This document shows positions 28,153-36,889 of a DNA stretch of 64,000 bases, piece after piece. Each line of letters opens with the position of its first letter. Position 1 is the first letter of the stretch. The stretch lies in contig NZ_PGFQ01000005.1 of assembly GCF_029870955.1 (NCBI RefSeq), positions 62,001-126,000 on the forward strand, in the 5' to 3' direction. The notes beneath the pieces are model-generated. The model saw only the letters and a list, made by a program, of their open reading frames with translations. It was not told where the DNA came from and searched no databases. This stretch comes from Sulfitobacter faviae (GTDB lineage Bacteria > Pseudomonadota > Alphaproteobacteria > Rhodobacterales > Rhodobacteraceae). Made by a program: the position numbers and the translations under genes.

Positions 28153-28188
28153 TCACGGAAACGAGACAAAAAACGTCAATTTCCGTGA
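28153..28188. promoter_or_regulatory. Inverted repeat upstream of repA
   Basis: TCACGGAAA (28153-28161) and TTTCCGTGA (28180-28188) form a perfect 9-bp dyad 40 bases before repA. repABC operons are repressed by RepA/RepB at such sites, so this is the probable operator. The rest of 27945-28227 shows no gene. Confidence 0.6.
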
Positions 28189-28227
28189 ACACGCCAAAGA
28201 CGCGATGTCTCGGAAGCGAGAGGGCAG

Positions 28228-29415
28228 ATGGATAATACCTTTGTGCATGAGGATCTCAACGCGGTGATCCGCCAGCATTCGGAATGGCTGGCGAACCAGT
28301 TGCATTCGCAACGTGAGAGCCTGTTTCCACCCGATGCCGAGAAGACCATGCGCAAATTCACCTCTGGTGAGGCTGCGGCGCTGCTCGGCGTAAACGATTC
28401 CTATCTTCGCAAACTCAACTTGGATGGCAAAGGGCCTTCTCCCGAGCTGACCGCCGGCAACCGTCGTCTTTACTCGGCGCAGGATATCCAAGCGCTGCGT
28501 GTGCTCCTTGAAAAAACCGCTCGCAAGCCGGGCGATTACGTTCCCGGACGACGAGAGGGTGATCATCTTCAGGTCATCGGCGTGATGAATTTCAAGGGCG
28601 GGTCCGGAAAAACAACAACCTCTGCCCATCTCGCCCAACGGCTTGCCCTGCGCGGATATCGTGTGCTGGGCATTGATCTTGACCCACAAGCTTCCTTCAC
28701 CGCGCTGCACGGCGTTCAGCCGGAATTGGACCTCGAAGATGGCGGCACTCTCTACGATGCGATCCGCTATGAGGACCCGGAGCCGATCCGGTCGGTCATC
28801 CGCAAGACCTATATCCCCAATTTGGACTTGATCCCCGGCAACCTCGAATTGATGGAGTTCGAGCACGACACCCCGCGCGCGCTGGCGCAGGGCAATGCCG
28901 GACTTTTCTTCTTCCGCGTGAAGGAGGCGCTGGCCCAGGTCGATGAGGACTACGACGTGGTCGTCATAGATTGCCCGCCGCAGCTTGGCTTTCTGACCAT
29001 GTCCGCCCTGTCCGCGGCCACGGGCGTTCTGGTGACCATCCATCCAGAGATGCTCGATGTGATGTCCATGTCGCAATTCCTCCGCATGACAGCCGACCTC
29101 ATGGACGTGATTGCCGAGAGCGGCGCTGACATGTCTCATGACTGGATGCGCTATGTTTTGACCCGCTACGAGCCGCAGGATGCGCCGCAGAACCGCATCG
29201 TGGCTTTCCTGCGAACAATGTACGGCGAAGCCGTGCTGAATTCGCCCATGTTGAAGTCTACAGCCATCTCAGATGCGGGCCTGACCAAGCAGACACTTTA
29301 TGAAGTGGAACGCAGCGCGTTCACGCGTTCCACCTATGATCGCGCGATTGAGAGCCTGAATACGCTAAATGACGAGATCGCCGACCTAATCCAGAAAACC
29401 TGGGGGCGCACATGA
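28228..29415 (+). CDS. repA: Plasmid partition ATPase RepA (ParA family)
   Basis: The 395-residue product has an N-terminal HTH (FTSGEAAALLGVNDSYLRKL). A deviant Walker A motif FKGGSGKTTTSAHLA is near residue 116, and Walker A' IDLDPQAS and Walker B VVVIDCPPQLG follow. It moves plasmid copies through RepB bound at parS and represses the operon. It overlaps repB by 4 bases (ATGA). Confidence 0.97.
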   Translation: MDNTFVHEDLNAVIRQHSEWLANQLHSQRESLFPPDAEKTMRKFTSGEAAALLGVNDSYLRKLNLDGKGPSPELTAGNRRLYSAQDIQALRVLLEKTARKPGDYVPGRREGDHLQVIGVMNFKGGSGKTTTSAHLAQRLALRGYRVLGIDLDPQASFTALHGVQPELDLEDGGTLYDAIRYEDPEPIRSVIRKTYIPNLDLIPGNLELMEFEHDTPRALAQGNAGLFFFRVKEALAQVDEDYDVVVIDCPPQLGFLTMSALSAATGVLVTIHPEMLDVMSMSQFLRMTADLMDVIAESGADMSHDWMRYVLTRYEPQDAPQNRIVAFLRTMYGEAVLNSPMLKSTAISDAGLTKQTLYEVERSAFTRSTYDRAIESLNTLNDEIADLIQKTWGRT

Positions 29416-30428
29416 CCAGTGGCAAGAAGAAGCGCATGTCAATGCTGGACAGTCTCGCGGCAGCTGGGGCCCCCTCCCCTGCCCCTCAGACAGGTGCTGT
29501 GACACCGATGATGACCTCGAATCGCGCCCTTCGGTCCGCCCGCGACGCGGTCGATTCCCATCATGTTTGGGAACTGGACCCGGCGAGCATCGAAGACGGG
29601 CGTATGGCGGACCGGCTTGACCCGGCCGATGTAATGGATTTGCGCGATGCGATTGAGGCGAACGGTCAGACTGTTCCGATCCTCGTGCGACGTGCGCCGG
29701 GTGAAGATGATCGCTACCTTTTGGTCTATGGGCGACGCAGGCTGGAGGCGATCCGTCAGTCCGATAAGGTTACCAAGGTTCGCGCGTTAGTCACCAACCT
29801 GGATGACGACAGCGCTCTGCGTGCTCAGATTTCGGAGAACATGGGTCGGCGCGATTTGTCTTTTATTGAAAAGGCCCTGTTCGCAAAGGACCTTGTGTCG
29901 TCCGGCTTCGGAAATCAATCTCAGGTTGCAGAAATTCTTACCGTCACGAAGTCGTCCATATCTATGGCGATCGCGATCGCGGACATGGTCGGGCCGGATC
30001 TGGTACGCGCCATTGGCGCCGCCCATGGCATTGGCCGACCCCGATGGGAATCCCTTGGTCGGGCCATCGACGAGAATGGTCTGGACCGCGAGGACCTTAT
30101 CGGGATCGCGAAAGAGGCACGTGAAAATGCCGAGACCTCCATGGTGGTGGATGACATTGCCTCTACCAATGACCCGTCCATCCAATCGTTCCTGGCCGTA
30201 GAAAAGGCTGTGACCAAGGCGATTAAACCGGCCAAGTCGCCCTCCCCTGCCCCACCTTCCAGCGTCCCGCTGAAGATCGGCGGCAAACGCGGCGGCACGG
30301 TCAAACGCACTGCCAAGGGCCTATCGATCGAGTTGGCGGATGGAGACTTCGCCGATTGGGTCGAGACGCAAGTGCATGACATGATTGAAGACCTTCACGA
30401 ACGCTGGAAGCAGCGGTCGGAAGACTGA
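29412..30428 (+). CDS. repB: Centromere-binding partition protein RepB (ParB family)
   Basis: The 338-residue product has the ParB/Srx-like N-domain (LRDAIEANGQTVPILVRR, then YGRRRLEAIR and ENMGRRDLSFIEKALFA) and a central HTH (QVAEILTVTKSSISMAIA). It binds the two GTTCAC-type palindromes downstream of repC. The Ala/Pro-rich start and basic C-terminus are as in other RepB proteins. Confidence 0.97.
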   Translation: MTSGKKKRMSMLDSLAAAGAPSPAPQTGAVTPMMTSNRALRSARDAVDSHHVWELDPASIEDGRMADRLDPADVMDLRDAIEANGQTVPILVRRAPGEDDRYLLVYGRRRLEAIRQSDKVTKVRALVTNLDDDSALRAQISENMGRRDLSFIEKALFAKDLVSSGFGNQSQVAEILTVTKSSISMAIAIADMVGPDLVRAIGAAHGIGRPRWESLGRAIDENGLDREDLIGIAKEARENAETSMVVDDIASTNDPSIQSFLAVEKAVTKAIKPAKSPSPAPPSSVPLKIGGKRGGTVKRTAKGLSIELADGDFADWVETQVHDMIEDLHERWKQRSED

Positions 30429-30593
30429 GGAAGAGCAGAAATCAAAGAAGGAGGCACGAAAAGGCAAAAGAAAAGGTCCCGCAAAGCGACCACTCCACGA
30501 GACCCTAACTTGTTTCTAGCACCTTCAAGGTAGTGTCCGGAGCTACTTTCCGCAAGTCCAAAGTGATTCGCGGACCGGGATATTTTTGTCTTC
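30429..30593 (-). ncRNA. Probable repABC antisense RNA (inc alpha) region
   Basis: The 165-base repB-repC gap is where all studied repABC operons encode a small counter-transcribed RNA that limits RepC. Here it holds several dyads (ACCTTCAAGGT, TCCGC...GCGGA) and an A-rich strand side suited to a minus-strand transcript. The exact ends cannot be set by eye. Confidence 0.55.
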
Positions 30594-31841
30594 GTGAATG
30601 ACAAAATGGACTACACGCCCGTAACGCCGTTCCGGCGAACGATAGATGCTGCCATCCTGAAACATCAGGCAGCGACCCAGGAAGACCTGCCCCCAGTCGG
30701 CGCCAACAAGTGGGAGGTCCTGAGGGAGCTCGCTGCCGCTCGAGTCGCGTTCGGCTTGTCCGATCGGGATTTGACGGTGCTTCAGGCGCTGGTCAGCTTT
30801 CACCAAGCGACAATTCTCGGAGGCAATGACAGCGAATTGATTGTACATCCGTCCAACAAGGCGATTTGCGAGCGCCTGAACGGCATGCCCTGCTCGACGA
30901 TGCGGCGCCACCTCTCCAACCTTGTGCAGACTGGCTTTGTTGTCCGGCGCGATAGCCCCAATGGGAAGCGCTATGCCCGCCGCTACGGCGACGAAAAGGT
31001 TGCGTTTGGGTTCGACCTCTCTCCGCTCGTTCGACGCTTCCAGGAGGTTTGTGAGGCCGCTGAGACCGTCCGGGCCGCAGAAGAGCGGTACAAGCGCCTA
31101 CGTGCCACTGTGAGCCTCATGCGGCGTGACCTCGCAGGGCTGGCCGAGTACGGGCGCTCACTTCGTCCGGATCAGGGCGTCTGGGACCAATTCTCTGATC
31201 TTGCGGTCCTAATGGCCCGAGATCTTCGCAGAAAACTCGAAATGGAAGACCTTAGGCGCATCGAAGACTCTTTGGGGTCAGCCTTAGATCACGCCAGAAA
31301 CCTTCTGGATGGCTGTGAAACAGAAAATATGAGCACCAATGATGCTGTTTCTGAGCAGCACTATCAGAATTCAAATAAAGACTCTTATGATCTTGAACCT
31401 CGCTTAGAAAAAGCGCGGGGCGGAGGCGTTGCGCGCGATATTCCAGAAGTTGCCGATAGCCCTCTGTGTTCTGAAGATGAGGCGAACCCAACGGCAATTA
31501 CTGACGATCAACTGATGCCGAATATACCGCTTGGTCTCGTCCTCGCCTCCTGTCAGGAATTCAAAGCTTATTCCGAGCAGCCTGTTCGCCACTGGCACGA
31601 TCTGGTCCGTGTAGCTGATGTGGTCAGGCCCATGATGGGTATTTCCCCGTCCGCGTGGGACGAGGCGAAACGCTATATGGGTCCCGAAGAAGCGTCTGTT
31701 GTGATCGTTGCAATGCTTGAACGGTTTGCGGATATCCGATCACCTGGAGGCTACTTGAGAACCCTATCTTCAAAGGCAGCAATTGGGGAGTTCTCCTGCG
31801 GTCCGATGATCATGGCCTTGATGCGGCGGGATGCTGCATGA
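30594..31841 (+). CDS. repC: Replication initiator RepC
   Basis: The 415-residue replication protein carries the family N-terminus (MDYTPVTPFRRTIDAAILK) and the wHTH core (LSDRDLTVLQALVSFHQ, HPSNKAICERLNGMPCSTMRRHLSNL, here read at residues 56-115). The conserved C-terminal GGYLRTLSSKAAIGEFSCGPM is also present. The replication origin of repABC plasmids lies inside repC. The start may be GTG 30594 or ATG 30606. It fixes this window as a replicon. Confidence 0.96.
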   Translation: MNDKMDYTPVTPFRRTIDAAILKHQAATQEDLPPVGANKWEVLRELAAARVAFGLSDRDLTVLQALVSFHQATILGGNDSELIVHPSNKAICERLNGMPCSTMRRHLSNLVQTGFVVRRDSPNGKRYARRYGDEKVAFGFDLSPLVRRFQEVCEAAETVRAAEERYKRLRATVSLMRRDLAGLAEYGRSLRPDQGVWDQFSDLAVLMARDLRRKLEMEDLRRIEDSLGSALDHARNLLDGCETENMSTNDAVSEQHYQNSNKDSYDLEPRLEKARGGGVARDIPEVADSPLCSEDEANPTAITDDQLMPNIPLGLVLASCQEFKAYSEQPVRHWHDLVRVADVVRPMMGISPSAWDEAKRYMGPEEASVVIVAMLERFADIRSPGGYLRTLSSKAAIGEFSCGPMIMALMRRDAA

Positions 31842-31842
31842 T

Positions 31843-31862
31843 GAGTTCACAGCTGTGAACTC
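31843..31862. other. parS centromere palindrome 1
   Basis: GAGTTCACAGCTGTGAACTC is a perfect 20-bp palindrome two bases after the repC stop. It matches the repABC par-site pattern GTT-N4-GC-N4-AAC and is the expected RepB binding site. Confidence 0.85.
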
Positions 31863-31888
31863 GGCTGACAAGTAGGATAGCTCGGGAT

Positions 31889-31906
31889 AGTTCACAGCTG
31901 TGAACT
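31889..31906. other. parS centromere palindrome 2
   Basis: AGTTCACAGCTGTGAACT repeats the 16-bp core of the first site, with centres 45 bases apart, giving a two-site centromere downstream of repC. Confidence 0.85.
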
Positions 31907-31972
31907 TCTTTCCAACACGGTCAGAGGCAGCGCTCGCGGACTTGGCCAGAAACAGGGTGCTTCGGTTGCCAG

Positions 31973-33175
31973 TCACACGGGCATGTCACCGTCTCCAAAG
32001 AGGTTTGGAAAGAGCCGCTCTCGATAATCCAACGGAAACGCCAACCGAACCGGCGTCTTCGGCGAGACGGACGTCATGTATCCGGCGGCGGTCAGTTTAC
32101 TCAGCGTGTTGCGAGCAGTACGCTCGGACGTCTTGAGCACAATCTGCGCATCGCCTCGTTCCAGTGCCCCATGACGAAGAACCGCCGAGATTAGTTCCGG
32201 CGCTCGCTTGTCATCGATGGTATCTGCAACAAGACGACGATACCGTTGGTCCAATCCGCCGAGATCGAACAATCTTGCTGAGAAGCTGATCTGGTCGAGC
32301 GTCACCTTTAGGAACCATTCACTAAACGTCTTCAGTGCCGCTTCTGACAGGTTCCCCCGTCCGTCGCGGTCTCCGCGGCGTGGACTGTCGGCCAGATCCA
32401 TCATCCGTTTGTACTCGCCCCGATCGGTTAGCCCGCGGGCCAGCCCACGTGATACGGACCAGAGCCCTTGGCCACCAATCCCCGCTGTGAGGGCCATGGC
32501 ATGAGACATCAGTCTGCTGACACGGCCGTTACCATCCGGGAAAGGGTGGATGTAGTTGAGCCGGTGATGCGCAGAGGCGATCGCAATGATCCGTCCGCTC
32601 GAAGACCGCGCCGCAATCTGAAATCGTTTGTCGAAGTGGTCCATGAATGCCGCGACGCGCGACGATGAAGGAGGTAGGTGGCGCCCGACCACAACTTCCC
32701 GATCATCATCCTGGCGCATGCGTCCCGGAACGATGGGCTCTTGTGTGCCGTCGGGATGTTCGATGACCCGAAACTCATTCGGCATCTCGTCGTAGAAGCT
32801 CTTATGGACCCAAGTCAGGAATTCGACGGATGTGGGGCGGGGCAGGGTGCCCTTGCGATGCATCTCGTCGATGGCCCGTTGAACGATGACGTGCGCCCGG
32901 GCCTCAAGGGCGAGGGGACGGGTTTCTTCCTCAAGCTCGGCACCAGCCAGCGCCCTTTCGATATCGCGGGGGCGCGTGTTGTGTCCTTCGATCAGGTTGG
33001 AGTAATAGCAGTTCATCACACGGACGAGATCGGCAAGCTCAGCTGCGCTGTCAGGATGCAACCCTTGTCCCAGCCCGGTGGCTTCCCTCTGGATGTCGAC
33101 CGAAAGGTCTGCCAGTTCTGTAGGAATATGCTCCTCGAAGAAGCAGGGTTCGATCCTGGCGGGTGTTTCCAGCAT
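31973..33175 (-). CDS. Fic family protein (AMPylase type) with C-terminal HTH
   Basis: The product is about 400 residues. The Fic active site HPFPDGNGRVSR is complete, and an N-terminal inhibitory helix with the S-x-x-x-E-G pattern (YYSNLIEGH) suggests a self-inhibited class II enzyme. The end holds a winged-helix segment (RGDAQIVLKTSERTARNTLSKL). Fic proteins transfer AMP or other nucleotides to target proteins, and the target here is unknown. The ATG at 33175 is chosen over the TTG at 33238, which adds 21 unlikely residues. It is convergent with repC. Confidence 0.88.
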   Translation of the reverse strand: MLETPARIEPCFFEEHIPTELADLSVDIQREATGLGQGLHPDSAAELADLVRVMNCYYSNLIEGHNTRPRDIERALAGAELEEETRPLALEARAHVIVQRAIDEMHRKGTLPRPTSVEFLTWVHKSFYDEMPNEFRVIEHPDGTQEPIVPGRMRQDDDREVVVGRHLPPSSSRVAAFMDHFDKRFQIAARSSSGRIIAIASAHHRLNYIHPFPDGNGRVSRLMSHAMALTAGIGGQGLWSVSRGLARGLTDRGEYKRMMDLADSPRRGDRDGRGNLSEAALKTFSEWFLKVTLDQISFSARLFDLGGLDQRYRRLVADTIDDKRAPELISAVLRHGALERGDAQIVLKTSERTARNTLSKLTAAGYMTSVSPKTPVRLAFPLDYRERLFPNLFGDGDMPV

Positions 33176-33394
33176 TTTGCCGATCTTCCATGTTTGCAAA
33201 GTATTTGAAAAATAAACACATTTCGTACTTTCAAGCAAGGTTTTGCCGATATGCGTTGCCGATCTTGCCTGCCGATCTGGAATTGCTGCATGAAATCAAT
33301 GGCTTCGGCAGAAGGGCCGGGCTTTTCGGTTTTGTTGTGTGCCCAAAGGGGCCGGAAAAAGAGAAAGTGTTCTTCGGGTTTTGTGACTGACGGA

Positions 33395-33416
33395 TGAGGG
33401 CCTTTGGGGTCCCTCA
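33395..33416. other. Hairpin in the leader of the next gene
   Basis: TGAGGG (33395-33400) and CCCTCA (33411-33416) form a stem with a 10-base loop between the Fic gene start and the gene at 33468. It has no T-run, so its function is unclear. Confidence 0.35.
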
Positions 33417-33467
33417 GATGGGTCCGGGCCGGGTTCCGGTCTGCCGTTCCGGATGAAGGGCATTCCT

Positions 33468-33938
33468 ATGCAATCAGGTGTCTTGCGCGTGCTCCGCGCA
33501 ACCGCCGCCTCCTGGTGGCGGCATAGAGAGCTGCGCCGAACTGGCCAGAGGGCGCTGGCACAGCGGCTCGAACGCCAGACCGTCCTGCGTGATCTCGGCT
33601 ATCTGAAGCAGGCGGCGTCATTGCCAAACGCGCATGTGATCTGCGGGGAGGGTGGGACATTCCTCCATCTCGGTTGGACCACCGTGTCGACCTTCGCGCC
33701 GATCGAGCGCTTTCCCTTGGCCACTCTTGCGGTCGCACGTGGCACGCCGTTCATCGATATCCGACTCGTCACTGATGTCATCGCCTTCGCGAACCTGCCG
33801 CGGGTGACGCGGGACGGATCGGTCGACCCTGACTCTTCGGGTCCCGGCAAGTCCGTGTCGCTGACCACCTACATCGACATGGTCGAAGCCCTCGGTGGCA
33901 GGATCGCCAACGATCCGCGCCCCTGTCGGTCAACCTAG
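33468..33938 (+). CDS. Hypothetical plasmid protein upstream of ardC
   Basis: The product is about 156 residues, basic at the N-terminus (WWRHRELRRTGQRALAQRLER), with a mixed alpha/beta core (THLHLGW-like GGTFLHLGWTTVSTFAPIER). I do not recognise it. The start ATG follows GAAGGGCATTCCT, the same leader style as the other accessory genes here. It ends 41 bases before ardC. Confidence 0.6.
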   Translation: MQSGVLRVLRATAASWWRHRELRRTGQRALAQRLERQTVLRDLGYLKQAASLPNAHVICGEGGTFLHLGWTTVSTFAPIERFPLATLAVARGTPFIDIRLVTDVIAFANLPRVTRDGSVDPDSSGPGKSVSLTTYIDMVEALGGRIANDPRPCRST

Positions 33939-33979
33939 TCACCACTCCCTCTCACCAAAACTCGAAAAGGAGGCCAGCC

Positions 33980-34918
33980 ATGGCCCGATCCCGTACGCCC
34001 AAATTCGATGCCTCAGAGGTCATCACAAACGAAATCATCCGCATCATCGAGCGCGGCGTCCTGCCATGGCGCAAGCCCTGGACCGCAGGCGGCAGCTCAC
34101 GCCCCCTGCGCGTGGGCGGTGAGCCCTACCAGGGGGTGAACAACTTCCTGCTGACCATGCGGACCGTGATGGCGGGCCACAGCTCTCCCTTCTGGATGAC
34201 GCTGCCGCAGGCCAATGCCTTGGACGCAAAGGTTCGCAAGGGCGAGAAGTCCTCTGTCGTCGTCTATTACGGCCAAAGCCAGAAAGGCGCCGACGGCGAG
34301 AACGACGGCAGCGACGGGGATGTTCGCTCCGAGCAAGCCCGCATCTTCCGCTTTCAGAAATCCTACCGCGTGTTCAATGCCTGCCAGATCGAGGGCTTGC
34401 CCGACAGCTTCTTCCCCGACCCGGAGCCCGTGCCCGAGCATCCGCCGTCCGAGCCCATCCCGCATATGCAGGCGTTTTTCGACGCCATCGACATCACGAC
34501 CGTCTTTACCGGCAGGGAAGCCTACTACCTGCCGCCCGTGGACAAGGTCTACATGCCGTCCATCACGCGGTTTCAGGACCCGCGCAATTTCTACGGGGTC
34601 TGGGCCCATGAGCTGGCCCATGCCACAAAAGCCCCCCATCGGCTGAACCGCGATTTCGGGTTCTCGAAGTTTGGCAACACGTCCTATGCTCGCGAGGAGA
34701 TCGTCGCGGAATTGACCTCGGTGTTCCTGGGTCAGACGCTGGGCTTTACCGCGCATACGCTCGAGATGAATGCCGCCTACCTCCACAACTGGTTGCGCGT
34801 TCTTCGGTCGGACAAGGGCGCAATCTTCCGGCACGCCGCGGACGCGCAGCGGGCCTGCGACTATCTGATCGCCAGATCGGAGGCGTGCAGGGCAGGGGAG
34901 GGCGCTGAGGCAGCATGA
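33980..34918 (+). CDS. ardC: ArdC-like antirestriction protein
   Basis: The 312-residue product has an N-terminal ssDNA-binding domain (ITNEIIRIIERGVLPWRKPW, then GEPYQGVNNFLL). The C-terminal metallopeptidase-like domain has zinc motif HELAHATKAPHRLNRD and a downstream Glu in REEIVAELTSVFLG. ArdC proteins protect incoming plasmid DNA from restriction. A GGAGGCCAGCC leader precedes the ATG. Confidence 0.92.
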   Translation: MARSRTPKFDASEVITNEIIRIIERGVLPWRKPWTAGGSSRPLRVGGEPYQGVNNFLLTMRTVMAGHSSPFWMTLPQANALDAKVRKGEKSSVVVYYGQSQKGADGENDGSDGDVRSEQARIFRFQKSYRVFNACQIEGLPDSFFPDPEPVPEHPPSEPIPHMQAFFDAIDITTVFTGREAYYLPPVDKVYMPSITRFQDPRNFYGVWAHELAHATKAPHRLNRDFGFSKFGNTSYAREEIVAELTSVFLGQTLGFTAHTLEMNAAYLHNWLRVLRSDKGAIFRHAADAQRACDYLIARSEACRAGEGAEAA

Positions 34919-35131
34919 CCTATGCTCTTCCGCAACGCAGAAAATGGCAGCTTCGAGCCCACTTTGACCGATGCTGCGTAAAGGATGTATCGCTGCTTTC
35001 GAGGGCGGTAGAAAACCTGCTTGATCGCAGCCGCGATGCGGAGGGAAAGCAGCGCCGAGTTGTCGGAACGCGTGAACCAAAAGGCGATCTAATCGAACGA
35101 TTCAGCGCTTCACCCCGTCTGCGGCTGCCTC
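34919..35131. other. Intergenic space, possibly a gene remnant
   Basis: An open frame covers 34915-35160 but shows no family features and overlaps the ardC stop. I see no operator or terminator here. Confidence 0.3.
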
Positions 35132-35458
35132 TCAAATACTGCGCGGTGCCCAGAGAATAATACCCGCACCGACAAGGCAAATGACCGCTCCAACTACATC
35201 CCATTGATCCGGGCGATGCCCTTCTACGCCCCATAGCCACAGCAGGGACGATACGATGTAAACGCCACCGTAGACTGCATAGGCGCGGCCCGCCTGATCG
35301 GCGGGGCTGAGCGCCAGTAGCCAGGCGAAAGCGGCAAGGGACAGCATGCCCGGTGCCAACCAAAACACGCTCTTGTCCAGCCGGAACCAGGCCCAGAAAG
35401 CAAAGCATCCGGCAATTTCGGCCAGCGCAGCGGCGAAGTAGATAAGAACCGTCTTCAT
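35132..35458 (-). CDS. YnfA/UPF0060 family membrane protein
   Basis: The 108-residue product has four helices: [56 protein letters not shown] and [19 protein letters not shown]. This is the UPF0060 pattern, related to small multidrug transporters. Its role is not known. It lies downstream of mercury operon 2 in the same direction, 44 bases after the GR-like stop, and may belong to it. Confidence 0.85.
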   Translation of the reverse strand: MKTVLIYFAAALAEIAGCFAFWAWFRLDKSVFWLAPGMLSLAAFAWLLALSPADQAGRAYAVYGGVYIVSSLLWLWGVEGHRPDQWDVVGAVICLVGAGIILWAPRSI

Positions 35459-35514
35459 CGGGCCAGACATACGTTCCGAGGAGGATCGGGTCTATTGCGA
35501 AAAATCTTTCAAAT

Positions 35515-36867
35515 TCAGAGAAGCGAGCCCAAATCCGATCCAACACTTGGATAGGCCGCCGTCATCGACTTAAGTTGCTTGGCCGCCAGGCCCAGCTTGA
35601 TTGCCAGCCCGAAGAAATTGATCAGTTCGCCGTATTCCGGGCCGAACAGGTGCGCGCCGAGGATCTTGCCGTTCGACTTGTCCACGAGGACCTTCGCGGC
35701 AGCAGAGGTCTCGCCGATCCGGTAGTTCGAATACCAATCGCCAGTGTCGGTGAACCGAACATCGACATCATACCCGGCGTCCCTTGCCTCACTTTCCAAC
35801 ATGCCGACACGCGCCACTTCCGGGACTGTGAAAACGGCTGTAGGAATACCGGCATAATCCGGTGCGGTCTGAGTGTCTTTGAGCATGTTGGAGGCCGCGA
35901 CCTTCCCTTCGATCACTGCGACTGGCGTCAGCGGCATGCCATCGGTGTCGGCGGAATCTCCGGCGGCAAAGACCGCGCTGTTTGTCGTGCTTTGCAGATG
36001 CGGGGCTACAACGATGCCCTTGTCGCTGTAATCAACACCAGCCGCCTCAAGATTCAGATCGGCCAGGGCTGCCACACGGCCCGCGCCATGCACGACCAGA
36101 TCGGTTTCGATTGTTCGGGTTTCATCGCCCGACTTCACCTCGACAGTGAATGCTCTACTGGCTTCCGAGACCGATACGATTTCGGTTTCGCGCATCAGGT
36201 CCACGCCGATACCGCCGCTGCGGTCGATCAGCATTTCGACCAGATCGGGATCGAAGCCGCGTAAGGGCCGGGCGCCACGATCCACGATGATCGGGTTGGC
36301 TCCGGCCCGTGCGGCGATATGCGCAAACTCGAAGGACACGAAGCCGCCACCGATAAAAAGAACCCGATTGGGAAGGGCCTCCAGGTTGAGGAAATCCGTG
36401 CTGTCGATCACGAGATCGGCCCCTGTGAAGCTCAGCGGCCTGGGCATGGCACCGGCGGCCACGAGGAACCGTTCCGACTGATATGCCGTTCCATCGACCT
36501 CCAGCGTGTTGCTTCCCGTGAACCGCGCGGCTCCATGCAGGGTTTCGACGCCGTTGCCCGACAGGCCCTTTTCCATCTTGTCCGGCACGGGATCGGTGAA
36601 GCCACGCTTGTGTGCCATCAGATCGGCCCAGTTGATCGACAGATCACCGGGATCGATCCCCTTGCCCTGCATGAGCCGTGCCGCGTCCATGATTTCCGCA
36701 CCGCGCCGCAGGATTTTCTTTGGATCGCAGCCGCGCAATGCGCAGGTGCCGCCGTAGGGCAGCGCATCGACAATGGCGACACGCCATCCTGCCGCGCCAC
36801 ATTTGTTGGCCGCGGCCACGCCCGCCATGCCCGCCCCGATGACGATCAGGTCGTAGTCTTCATTCAT
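35515..36867 (-). CDS. Glutathione-reductase-like flavoprotein (mer operon 2)
   Basis: The 450-residue product is a paralogue of the operon 1 protein at 20733-22082: redox motif GGTCALRGCDPKK, NAD(P)H motif FIGGGFVSFEFAHI and a C-terminal AYPSVGSD in place of HPT..E. Here it follows merA instead of preceding it. Pairing with merA in both operons, in different order, supports a functional link. Confidence 0.85.
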   Translation of the reverse strand: MNEDYDLIVIGAGMAGVAAANKCGAAGWRVAIVDALPYGGTCALRGCDPKKILRRGAEIMDAARLMQGKGIDPGDLSINWADLMAHKRGFTDPVPDKMEKGLSGNGVETLHGAARFTGSNTLEVDGTAYQSERFLVAAGAMPRPLSFTGADLVIDSTDFLNLEALPNRVLFIGGGFVSFEFAHIAARAGANPIIVDRGARPLRGFDPDLVEMLIDRSGGIGVDLMRETEIVSVSEASRAFTVEVKSGDETRTIETDLVVHGAGRVAALADLNLEAAGVDYSDKGIVVAPHLQSTTNSAVFAAGDSADTDGMPLTPVAVIEGKVAASNMLKDTQTAPDYAGIPTAVFTVPEVARVGMLESEARDAGYDVDVRFTDTGDWYSNYRIGETSAAAKVLVDKSNGKILGAHLFGPEYGELINFFGLAIKLGLAAKQLKSMTAAYPSVGSDLGSLL

Positions 36868-36889
36868 TCTCCGGTCCTTGTCCTGATCT

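Noticed and set aside
34915..35160. 81-residue frame downstream of ardC
   Set aside because: Overlaps the ardC end, basic low-complexity composition and no RBS; left as intergenic.
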